Positions 1 to 5,299 of a DNA stretch of 5,299 nucleotides are shown piece by piece. Made by a program: the position numbers and the translations under genes. The notes below the pieces were generated by a model, which ran no database searches, was not told the origin of the DNA, and saw nothing but the letters and a program-made list of their open reading frames with translations. Source of the stretch: Chloroflexota bacterium (lineage in GTDB: Bacteria; Chloroflexota; Ktedonobacteria; Ktedonobacterales; Ktedonobacteraceae); contig VBHV01000006.1 in NCBI GenBank assembly GCA_005881995.1, forward strand, positions 1-5,299, written 5' to 3'. Positions within the stretch are counted from its first letter, which is position 1. Each line of letters opens with the position of its first letter.

Positions 1-43
1 TACTCAAGAAGAATACTTAGATTTGCGTTTTTGGGAGAAGATT

Positions 44-145
44 GTGAAGTCTCGCTATTATCGAATGCAATATTGCTCCTGTCCCGGCGTTCGCAGAGGA
101 AATGTGGGTAGCTCAGACCTCTGTGAACGTATGGCGTGCATTTGA
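44..145 (+). CDS. possible cysteine-rich leader peptide upstream of cysS
   Basis: A GTG at 44-46 is preceded by GGGAG at 33-37 with a six-base gap, a good Shine-Dalgarno geometry, and opens a 33-codon frame ending at TGA 143-145. An internal ATG at 65-67 lacks such a site. Four of the 33 residues are cysteine (positions 11, 13, 27 and 32; codons TGC, TGT, TGT, TGC), well above the usual 1% or so in proteins. The next gene is the cysteinyl-tRNA synthetase. Leader peptides rich in the cognate amino acid are known to control biosynthesis and tRNA-charging genes, including cysteine-responsive short ORFs in mycobacteria. The ORF overlaps the left arm of an inverted repeat, so ribosome position could alter the RNA fold. 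Against this, the frame is open back to the window edge, the cysteines are only partly clustered, and 33 codons can arise by chance. Confidence 0.3.
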   Translation: MKSRYYRMQYCSCPGVRRGNVGSSDLCERMACI

Positions 146-198
146 TTCTCCCTGGGTAAAAACTGGCGCTCCCCTTGCATGTCCCCTGTCTGAGCTAC
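108..198 (+). repeat. nested inverted repeat in the cysS leader
   Basis: GTAGCTCAGAC at 108-118 is the exact reverse complement of GTCTGAGCTAC at 188-198, an 11-bp perfect stem separated by 69 bases. The stem can extend outward by a further 4 pairs (104-107 with 203-206, including one G-U) across a four-base bulge. Inside it, 133-140 can pair with 176-183 through eight pairs, two of them G-U. In RNA this gives a two-storey stem with a loop of about 35 bases. No U-run follows directly, since the nearest is TTTT at 212-215, so it is not a standard intrinsic terminator. It could be a regulatory leader structure or, as DNA, a pair of separated protein-binding half sites. Confidence 0.55.
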
Positions 199-234
199 TA
201 CCTCACATACACCTTTTCGCATTGCATAGCATCT

Positions 235-242
235 AGAGGAGA
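235..242 (+). promoter_or_regulatory. cysS ribosome binding site
   Basis: AGAGGAGA is a strong Shine-Dalgarno sequence, but it serves two in-frame ATGs awkwardly. From the end of GGAG the gap is four bases to ATG 246 and ten bases to ATG 252. The first is short and the second slightly long, so the start may be either, adding or removing Met-Leu. Two upstream pyrimidine patches, CCTCT at 118-122 and TCTCC at 147-151, could pair with parts of this site over five bases each. Confidence 0.75.
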
Positions 243-245
243 TTC

Positions 246-1721
246 ATGCTCATGACAAATACGACCAATACTTCGGCCAGGCCGATTTACCTGTATAACA
301 CATTGACGAGAAGCAAAGGATTGTTTCAACCACTGCACCCACCGCTCGTAGGCATTTACTCGTGCGGTCCTACCGTGTACAAGGATATTCATATTGGGAA
401 CCTGCGGACGTTTACCATGACGGACTGGATTCGCCGCATGCTCGAATACAACGGCTACGATGTCTACCTGGTACGCAACATCACGGATGTAGGGCATCTC
501 CAGAACGATGTCGAGGAGAGCGGCGAGGACAAGTTAGAGTACGAAGCCCGCACAACTGGCCGGTCAGCTTACGAGATTGCCGCGCATTATACCCGGCAGT
601 ACATAGAAGACTCGGCGGAGATGAATATCCTGCCTCCACAAGAAAATCCTAAAGCCACCGACCACATACCCGAAATGCAGTGGATGACGGAGCAGCTCAT
701 TGAGAAAGGGCTGGCTTATGTCGCCGATGGCAACGTCTACTACGATGTCAGCCGCTTCCCTTACTATGGAGAGCTTTCAGGCAATACCGTCGAGAACCTG
801 CGTGCCGGCGCGAGCGGGCGCGTGCAGTTGGAAACGGGCGAGGGGAAAGACGCGCCAGAGGATTTCGCGCTCTGGAAGCAGGGCGAGGAAACGCGGCAGA
901 TGAACTGGGAGAGTCCCTGGGGCATTGGTTTTCCCGGCTGGCATATTGAATGCTCCGCCATGGCGACCAAATACCTGGGCGAGCAGTTCGACATTCACAC
1001 GGCCGCGGTTGACCTGATCTTTCCACATCACGAGGATGAGATCGCCCAGAGCCGGGGTGTGAGCGGGAAAGAGCCGGTACGGGTCTGGATGCACGGGGAG
1101 TTCCTGAACTTCAACTACCGCAGAGGGGACGAGAGTGAAGATGAAGTCGTCAAGATGTCTCGTTCAAAAGGCAACGTGGTGCTGCTGCGCGACCTTAAAG
1201 CCTGGGGCATCGACCCCATGGCATTTCGTTACCTGCTATTGACGGCCCATTATCGCTCAAAGCTCAATTTTACAAACGAGTCAATCGCGGCTGCGCAGAA
1301 CGGCTTGAACAACCTACGCGCCGACCTGGCGGCGCTGCCCGTTGGTGAGCCAGCGGAGGCTTCAAGCGGCTGGTCGGAGGAAGCGCAGCGGGTACGCGAT
1401 GCGTTTCATACGGCGATCAATGATGACCTGGACCTGCCCATTGCGTTGAGCATTACGCGCGAAGCAGCGCGCAACACCAAAATCGAGCCAGCAGAACGAC
1501 GACGCCTGATCCTCGATTTTGATCGCGTCCTGGGATTACGCCTTGATACGGTTGAAGCCAATCAACCCAAAGCGATTACCGAGGAGGCGATGGCGCTGGT
1601 GAGCGCGCGTGACGAGGCGCGCGCAGCACGCGATTGGAAACGCTCCGATGAGCTGCGAGTGCGGTTAATCGATCTGGGCTACGAGGTGAGAGATACGCCG
1701 AGGGGGACGGAACTGGTGTAG
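246..1721 (+). CDS. cysS: cysteinyl-tRNA synthetase (cysteine--tRNA ligase)
   Basis: A class I aminoacyl-tRNA synthetase of the cytosol, 491 residues, which activates cysteine with ATP and loads it onto tRNA-Cys. The HIGH-type motif is HIGN at 49-52 after CGPTVY. The zinc ligands seen in the E. coli enzyme are matched by Cys40, Cys236 (in GWHIECS), His261 and Glu265 (in PHHEDE). The KMSKS-type motif is KMSRS at 303-307. The helical region follows from about residue 360, and the C-terminal anticodon-binding part at about 444-491 carries the family pattern of ARDEARAARDW followed by SDELR and a DTPRGT ending. At 491 it is somewhat longer than the usual 460-470. Part of the extra length is an acidic stretch at about 290-301 just before KMSRS. 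NITDVGHL (78-85) and HTAAVDL (251-257) replace the more common NxTDxDDK and HGGGVDL forms, marking a divergent but apparently functional clade. Mycothiol ligase MshC, a shorter paralogue, is less likely. ATG 252 is an alternative start. Confidence 0.96.
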   Translation: MLMTNTTNTSARPIYLYNTLTRSKGLFQPLHPPLVGIYSCGPTVYKDIHIGNLRTFTMTDWIRRMLEYNGYDVYLVRNITDVGHLQNDVEESGEDKLEYEARTTGRSAYEIAAHYTRQYIEDSAEMNILPPQENPKATDHIPEMQWMTEQLIEKGLAYVADGNVYYDVSRFPYYGELSGNTVENLRAGASGRVQLETGEGKDAPEDFALWKQGEETRQMNWESPWGIGFPGWHIECSAMATKYLGEQFDIHTAAVDLIFPHHEDEIAQSRGVSGKEPVRVWMHGEFLNFNYRRGDESEDEVVKMSRSKGNVVLLRDLKAWGIDPMAFRYLLLTAHYRSKLNFTNESIAAAQNGLNNLRADLAALPVGEPAEASSGWSEEAQRVRDAFHTAINDDLDLPIALSITREAARNTKIEPAERRRLILDFDRVLGLRLDTVEANQPKAITEEAMALVSARDEARAARDWKRSDELRVRLIDLGYEVRDTPRGTELV

Positions 1722-1890
1722 GCTGGCGATTACGCAGAGACCTCGCCACGACCCTGGTAACCACTACGTGCAAGACTGCTTGCAAAAAAATCTTGCCACC
1801 ATCGAGCAAAATCGCATAAGATAAAGCCCAGAAAGGCATTTGACTTGGTTGTTTTGTCGTGTGGACCAAAAAGTAGCAAACGCCATTTGT
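1722..1890 (+). other. region after cysS with two hairpins lacking U-tracts
   Basis: Three bases after the cysS stop, TGGCGA (1724-1729) and TCGCCA (1743-1748) form a perfect 6-bp stem with a 13-base loop. Further on, TGCAAG (1769-1774), an ACTG loop and CTTGCA (1779-1784) form a tight hairpin followed by seven A. The same GCAAG arm could pair instead with the later copy of CTTGC at 1792-1796 (GCAAGA 1770-1775 with TCTTGC 1791-1796). Neither hairpin has a U-run on either strand in the correct position, so I do not call an intrinsic terminator. They may protect the cysS 3' end or help a factor-dependent stop. No gene is apparent here. Confidence 0.4.
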
Positions 1891-1920
1891 TTCGCATCAA
1901 GCCGCTCCATCTGCTATACT
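1891..1920 (+). promoter_or_regulatory. probable extended −10 promoter of the acylase gene
   Basis: TATACT at 1915-1920 is a near-consensus −10 hexamer with TG at 1912-1913, giving the extended form TGnTATACT. A weak −35, TTCGCA at 1891-1896, lies 18 bases upstream; weak −35 boxes are common with extended −10 elements. Transcription would start near 1926-1928, leaving a leader of about 40 bases before ATG 1969. CATCTG (1908-1913) and CAGATG (1929-1934) flank the −10 as a perfect inverted repeat and may be an operator. Confidence 0.6.
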
Positions 1921-1934
1921 ACTAGGTACAGATG
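1908..1934. repeat. 6-bp dyad enclosing the −10 box
   Basis: CATCTG at 1908-1913 and CAGATG at 1929-1934 are exact reverse complements. Their start-to-start distance is 21 bp, about two helical turns, which would place both arms on the same DNA face. The −10 hexamer and the likely transcription start lie between or next to the arms, as with repressor operators. A chance 6-bp match within this distance is quite possible, so this remains a candidate. Confidence 0.35.
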
Positions 1935-1952
1935 AAGTTACAATCCCTATGC

Positions 1953-1961
1953 AGAAGGAGA
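1953..1961 (+). promoter_or_regulatory. ribosome binding site of the acylase gene
   Basis: AGAAGGAGA ends with GGAG at 1957-1960, eight bases before ATG 1969. This near-ideal spacing fixes the start at 1969 and gives a protein beginning MASWWQK followed directly by the hydrophobic anchor. Confidence 0.8.
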
Positions 1962-1968
1962 GCAAGCG

Positions 1969-4419
1969 ATGGCGTCCTGGTGGCAAAAGACAGTAGCGAC
2001 GGCGGCAGGTGTAGCCGGTTTAGCTGGCGGAGCATATTATATGCTGATGCGCCGCCCACTGCCCAGGCAAAGGGGCGATGTGCATCTTCAAGGGCTGCAC
2101 GAGCCGGTCGAGGTGATTACTGATCGCTACGGTGTGCCGCATATTTACGCGCAAAATGAGGATGACCTGTTCTATGCCCAGGGCTACGTACACGCGCAGG
2201 AGCGATTGTGGCAGATGGAACTCAATCGACGCATTGGCGCGGGCAGACTCTCCGAGATCTTTGGCGAAATCGCGATTGAAGCGGATCGCTTTGCGCGCCG
2301 CCTGGGTATGCACCGCGCATCGTCTGCGGCATTCGAGCATTTGCCAGCGCACAGCCGCCGCATCCTCGAAGCCTATACGCGCGGCGTGAATACCTTTATT
2401 GAGCAGCACCGGCGTAACCTACCGCTCGAATTTACCATCCTGCGTATTAAACCGGCCCCCTGGCAGACGGCGCACAGCATCCAATGGTCCAAGATGATGG
2501 CATGGAACCTGGGCGGCAACTGGGAGACAGAGGTAATTCGCGCACGTATCGTCGCCCGCTTGGGAGCCGAGCGCGCCGCTCGCCTGGAAGCTGGCTATGA
2601 TCCCGCACATCCCCTGATTGTTCCGCCGGGAGTAGAATACCGGGGAGTCAACCTTGGTCTGCTTGAGCAATACGAGCAGCTCAAGCAGTTAAGCGGCTTT
2701 GGCATGTTGGGCGGCAGCAACAACTGGGTCGTTGACGGCACTATGACTACTACCGGCGCACCCATCCTCTGCAATGATCCTCATCTCGGACAGGCCGCAC
2801 CATCTATCTGGTACGAATGCCATCTCGTGGCGGGCGATATCGACGTTGCCGGAGTGAGTTTTCCCGGCGCGCCCGGCATCGTGATTGGACACAACCGGCG
2901 CGTTGCCTGGGGTCTTACCAATGCCGTGTCCGATGTTGAAGACCTCTACATCGAAAAATTTCATCCAGAACATCCCAACCGGTACGAGTACATGGGTCAA
3001 TGGGAAGAGGCGCAAGTTATCCGCGAAGAGATTCTCGTCAAGGGATCGAAAACGCCCATTATAGAGGAAGTGCGTGTCACCCGGCATGGGCCAATTCTGA
3101 CCACCTTGACGCCGCCAACTCAAAATAAGGCGAGCAGCAATGGGAACCGGGCGAATGAACTACAACTGGCCCTGCGTTGGGCGGCGCTGGAAAAACACGA
3201 TATTATTTCAGCCGTGCAGAAGATGAATCATGCCACCAACTGGGAAGAGTTTCGCGATGGGCTGCGCGATTGGGATGCGCCGCCGCAGAATGTCGTTTAT
3301 GCCGACGTTGACGGCAATATAGGCTATGTCATGGCCGGAGCTATTCCCATCCGTGCCAAAGGACAGGCGCTGCTGCCCACTCCCGGTTGGACAGGTGAGT
3401 ATGAATGGACGGGCTATATTCCATTTGAGGAGCTGCCGCACACCTTCAACCCGGCGCAGCATTTCATTGCCACTGCCAATAACCGCGTGGTGGATGATAG
3501 CTACCCTTACTACATCACTCATGAATGGCTGAATGGCTACCGCGCTCAACGCATTCGCGATCTGCTGACCAGCAAGGGCAAACTCTCACTCTCCGACATG
3601 GCGGCTATTCAAGCCGATCAATACTCCTTGCCCGCCGTTGAGATAGTGCCGCATATCCTCAAACTCTCGGCCACTACACCCACGGAAAAAGAGGCGCTAG
3701 AAAAACTGCGCGTCTGGAACTATATCCTTGCTCCTGATAGCGCAGCCGCGGCCATCTACAGCGTCTTCCTGTTTAAGCTCGAACGTATCGTCTTCCGGGC
3801 CATGTTCGGCGATGATGAAGTCCTGCTGCATACCTACCTGGGGGTGGGCGCAACTATCCTGGCTCCGCAAAATGGCTATGCCAGCCGCAGCAAGCCGCTC
3901 TTGATCCGCTTGCTCAACGAACATGACGATGCCTGGTTCGCAGATTCGTTGATCGGGAATGGCCCCAAATCGTGGGATGTGGCCCTGAAGAGTGCATTTC
4001 ACGCGGCCATCGAGGAGCTGCGTGATAAGCTTGGCGATAATGTCTCGCGCTGGAAGTACGGGGCCATACATAAGATGACCTATAATCACCCGTTAGGTAT
4101 GGTGAAGCCGCTCAACAAAATCTTCAATCGCGGGCCATATTCCGTTGGCGGCGATATCGATACCGTCAATATGGGCGCATCGCTGGTAAACCAGCCCGAG
4201 ACGGTTATCACGGTGCCATCATACCGCCAGATCGTCAACCTTGCTGATCTCAAGGCCTCGCTGTCCGTGCATCATCCCGGACAGTCGGGTCATCCCGCCA
4301 GCAAACACTACGATGACTTTATCAAGCTCTGGCTGAAGGTGGAGCATCACCCGATGCTTTTTGAGCGCAACATGATCGTAGAAAACGCGGCGGGCGTACT
4401 GCTGATGACGCCGAAGTAG
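1969..4419 (+). CDS. penicillin acylase family protein (peptidase family S45, Ntn hydrolase)
   Basis: An amidohydrolase precursor of 816 residues, within the usual family length. Residues about 8-27 form a hydrophobic segment with no obvious signal-peptidase site, so the enzyme is probably membrane-anchored; RR at 28-29 after it makes the topology uncertain. The alpha-chain part has DRYGVPHIYA (52-61) and AQGYVHAQERLWQME (70-84). Autoproteolysis is expected between Gly249 and Ser250 in GGSNNWVV, freeing Ser250 as catalytic nucleophile of the beta chain. NDPHL follows soon after. Asp322 and Asp325 (SDVEDLY) and probably Glu188 match the calcium site, Asn318 takes the oxyanion position held by an Ala in E. 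coli penicillin G acylase, and Asn504/505 (ANNR) supplies the catalytic Asn. Late motifs GGDIDTVN (727-734) and PGQSGHPASKHY (770-781) are also typical. The family includes beta-lactam acylases and acyl-homoserine-lactone acylases, and I cannot tell the natural substrate. It has its own promoter, so it is probably not co-transcribed with cysS. Confidence 0.93.
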   Translation: MASWWQKTVATAAGVAGLAGGAYYMLMRRPLPRQRGDVHLQGLHEPVEVITDRYGVPHIYAQNEDDLFYAQGYVHAQERLWQMELNRRIGAGRLSEIFGEIAIEADRFARRLGMHRASSAAFEHLPAHSRRILEAYTRGVNTFIEQHRRNLPLEFTILRIKPAPWQTAHSIQWSKMMAWNLGGNWETEVIRARIVARLGAERAARLEAGYDPAHPLIVPPGVEYRGVNLGLLEQYEQLKQLSGFGMLGGSNNWVVDGTMTTTGAPILCNDPHLGQAAPSIWYECHLVAGDIDVAGVSFPGAPGIVIGHNRRVAWGLTNAVSDVEDLYIEKFHPEHPNRYEYMGQWEEAQVIREEILVKGSKTPIIEEVRVTRHGPILTTLTPPTQNKASSNGNRANELQLALRWAALEKHDIISAVQKMNHATNWEEFRDGLRDWDAPPQNVVYADVDGNIGYVMAGAIPIRAKGQALLPTPGWTGEYEWTGYIPFEELPHTFNPAQHFIATANNRVVDDSYPYYITHEWLNGYRAQRIRDLLTSKGKLSLSDMAAIQADQYSLPAVEIVPHILKLSATTPTEKEALEKLRVWNYILAPDSAAAAIYSVFLFKLERIVFRAMFGDDEVLLHTYLGVGATILAPQNGYASRSKPLLIRLLNEHDDAWFADSLIGNGPKSWDVALKSAFHAAIEELRDKLGDNVSRWKYGAIHKMTYNHPLGMVKPLNKIFNRGPYSVGGDIDTVNMGASLVNQPETVITVPSYRQIVNLADLKASLSVHHPGQSGHPASKHYDDFIKLWLKVEHHPMLFERNMIVENAAGVLLMTPK

Positions 4420-4434
4420 CTGCCTTTTGTCGAT

Positions 4435-5193
4435 TTATTCTCGCTCAGAAACCTGCGCACTCACGGGCTCAGCGTGGGATTTGACGTGGGCTTTGCGCAA
4501 TTTCACACGCTCTTCCTTTTTCTCTTCGCGGTGCCATTTCATGGCGTAGAAGAACAATTCGCGGAAAGCACGCAGTATGACGGCGGGTTTAGCCCCGGTA
4601 GCTTTGCCGCCCCGGCGAGGGAGGTGGCGCACGCCAAGCTGGGTATAGGTGTAGCCTGCGCGCGTAAACTTGTAGAGGATTTCAGCGTTTATCATGGCCC
4701 CGCGCGTCTCCAATGTATGCTCACGGAAAAAATCAGCGCGGTAGAGTTTGAAAGCGCAATCTACGTCACGCACGTAGACGCCGAAGACCATGCCGACCAG
4801 GATTTTCCAGCCCCAGGCGTTAACCTTACGCATCCAGGTGTCCTGGCGATGAACACGATAGCCCAGTACCGCGTCAAATTCGCCAATAAAGGGGAAAAAA
4901 CACTCCAGATCGTGGATATCGAACTGGCCGTCGGAGTCCATAAAAAAGGCCAGGTCTTTGGTGACAGCCTCAAAGCCGCTCACGAGAGCCGCGCCGTAGC
5001 CTCTATTCACCGGGTGGTGAATGACTCTCAGGCAGGTATGCGCTTCCGCAATGGTATCCAGAATGACGCCTGTGCGGTCCCGGCTGCCGTCATCGACGAC
5101 GATGACTTCGAAGTCTTGCATCCATGTTGTTAGCGTATCTATGACTTCGTGTACAGTATGGGCAATTGCTTCCTCTTCGTTGTGCGCAGGCAT
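4435..5193 (-). CDS. family 2 glycosyltransferase (dolichyl-phosphate-mannose-synthase-like), N-terminus uncertain
   Basis: A GT-A fold inverting glycosyltransferase, 252 residues from the first in-frame ATG. It shows PAHNEEEAI at 2-10, VIVVDDGSRDRT at 30-41 (nucleotide-binding DDGS), NRGYGAAL at 63-70, and the metal-binding DxD as D86-S-D88 in MDSDGQF. RDVDCAFKLYR at 142-152 corresponds to the acceptor-side region of this subfamily, and HLPRRGGKATG at 190-200 fits the conserved HxPR end. No C-terminal membrane helices follow; instead there is a charged, lysine- and arginine-rich tail (about 217-238). Such enzymes usually transfer a sugar from a nucleotide sugar to a lipid phosphate carrier or a cell-envelope glycan at the inner membrane face; the donor here is unknown. 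ATG 5193 cannot be the full start: the preceding in-frame codons still encode the family's first beta strand (LSVI). It converges on the acylase gene with a 15-nt gap. Confidence 0.85.
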   Translation of the reverse strand: MPAHNEEEAIAHTVHEVIDTLTTWMQDFEVIVVDDGSRDRTGVILDTIAEAHTCLRVIHHPVNRGYGAALVSGFEAVTKDLAFFMDSDGQFDIHDLECFFPFIGEFDAVLGYRVHRQDTWMRKVNAWGWKILVGMVFGVYVRDVDCAFKLYRADFFREHTLETRGAMINAEILYKFTRAGYTYTQLGVRHLPRRGGKATGAKPAVILRAFRELFFYAMKWHREEKKEERVKLRKAHVKSHAEPVSAQVSERE

Positions 5194-5299
5194 GATGACC
5201 GAAAGGCTGCAACCGGCGATCTTTTCTTTCGAGGCTGAACTTTCCTAACTACGTACTCCATGCGCGTGGCCTGTCCAAGAGCGTCCTGTTCTTCTGATA
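5194..5299 (-). pseudogene. probable N-terminal part of the glycosyltransferase, separated by a frame change
   Basis: Upstream of ATG 5193 the same frame reads KIAGCSLSVI directly into MPAHNEE, the standard family 2 beginning. That frame meets TAG at 5247-5245 with no ATG, GTG or TTG in between. The neighbouring frame is open from the window edge through an ATG at 5261 (MEYVVRKVQPRKK) and runs into the same place. Joining them needs one extra base, most simply in the A-rich stretch complementary to 5222-5229 (AAAGAAAA). The result would be MEYVVRKVQPRKKK followed by IAGCSLSVIMP. This may be a real frameshift mutation or a homopolymer sequencing error. The open frame continues to the edge, so the true start may lie outside the window. 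Confidence 0.5.

Larger units (their letters stand above)
1..245. other. cysS upstream/leader region, no firm gene
   Basis: This stretch precedes cysS. One + strand frame is open from base 2 to a TGA at 143-145, and a second is open from base 1 to a TAG at 109-111. One − strand frame is also open to the edge, so openness alone proves nothing. The tail of an upstream gene could end here, but the translated residues match no family I recognise. The region does contain a possible short cysteine-rich ORF, a long inverted repeat and the cysS ribosome binding site, listed separately. I could not pick out a convincing −35/−10 pair for cysS, so its promoter may lie here unrecognised or outside the window. 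Confidence 0.6.

Noticed and set aside
104..118. tRNA-like beginning (GGGTAGCTCAG resembles a tRNA D-arm start)
   Set aside because: No matching GAGC closes the D stem, and no anticodon arm or TTC-type T arm follows within tRNA length. The resemblance comes from the inverted repeat.
2..145. 3' end of an upstream protein gene in the frame that starts at base 2
   Set aside because: The frame is open, but so are others on both strands. The residues match no family I know, and the later part is cysteine-rich and unlike a normal protein end. Kept only as the short-ORF possibility.
1..245. T-box riboswitch in front of cysS
   Set aside because: The conserved T-box antiterminator sequence (GGGTGG followed by CCGCG) is absent, and there is no terminator hairpin with a U-run before the start codon.
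246..1721. Mycothiol ligase MshC instead of CysRS
   Set aside because: The length, anticodon-binding C-terminus and helical domain fit a full tRNA synthetase; MshC is shorter and lacks the C-terminal part.
1840..1845. TTGACT as a −35 box for the acylase gene
   Set aside because: A good −35 match, but no −10-like hexamer lies 16-18 bases downstream; TATACT at 1915 is about 70 bases away.
1576..1869. 97-residue open frame on the − strand across the cysS end and the gap
   Set aside because: It mostly mirrors the cysS coding sequence, has no recognisable domain and no clear ribosome binding site.
4474..5133. 219-residue open frame on the + strand opposite the glycosyltransferase
   Set aside because: The − strand frame carries all the conserved glycosyltransferase motifs. 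The antisense frame has no recognisable motif and is a by-product of codon usage.
1..5299. Defence island, CRISPR, phage or transposon content
   Set aside because: No transposase, integrase, nuclease or spaced direct repeats were seen. All three protein genes belong to ordinary families.

Overview
The window carries three protein genes and looks like a bacterial chromosome. GC content is moderate, roughly the mid-50s percent by eye. In order they are a cysteinyl-tRNA synthetase (cysS, + strand), a membrane-anchored penicillin-acylase-family N-terminal-nucleophile amidohydrolase (+ strand), and a family 2 glycosyltransferase of the dolichyl-phosphate-mannose-synthase-like type (− strand, convergent). 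The CysRS variant, the style of the acylase N-terminus and the soluble GT2 together suggest a Chloroflexota member, perhaps near Ktedonobacteria. This is an impression from protein style, not a search result, and should be held loosely. I see no insertion sequence, CRISPR array, phage gene or RNA gene.

Positions 1-245 hold no firmly identifiable gene, but they look like a structured leader for cysS. There is a possible 33-codon ORF (44-145) with a Shine-Dalgarno-like GGGAG before a GTG start and four cysteine codons. It overlaps the left arm of an 11-bp perfect inverted repeat (108-118 with 188-198). The arrangement resembles a cysteine-responsive leader-peptide control of the synthetase, but this is inference. 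cysS itself (246-1721) is complete, with its HIGN, zinc-site and KMSRS motifs intact. It belongs to a divergent CysRS type and has a small acidic insertion before KMSRS.

The 247-nt gap 1722-1968 contains two hairpins without U-tracts and then a good extended −10 promoter (TGCTATACT). That promoter is enclosed by a 6-bp dyad whose arms lie 21 bp apart. The acylase gene (1969-4419) follows with a good ribosome binding site. It encodes an 816-residue enzyme with the autoproteolytic Gly-Ser-Asn-Asn-Trp junction and the expected catalytic and calcium-site motifs. Its substrate cannot be read from the sequence.

The glycosyltransferase ends only 15 nt from the acylase stop on the opposite strand. 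Its first in-frame ATG (5193) falls inside the conserved first beta strand. The residues just upstream (LSVI) still read as glycosyltransferase, but no usable start codon lies between them and an in-frame TAG. An adjacent frame is open to the window edge and has an ATG at 5261, so a one-base deletion in a short A run is the simplest explanation. The three genes do not form an obvious pathway; the shared strand of cysS and the acylase looks like adjacency rather than an operon.
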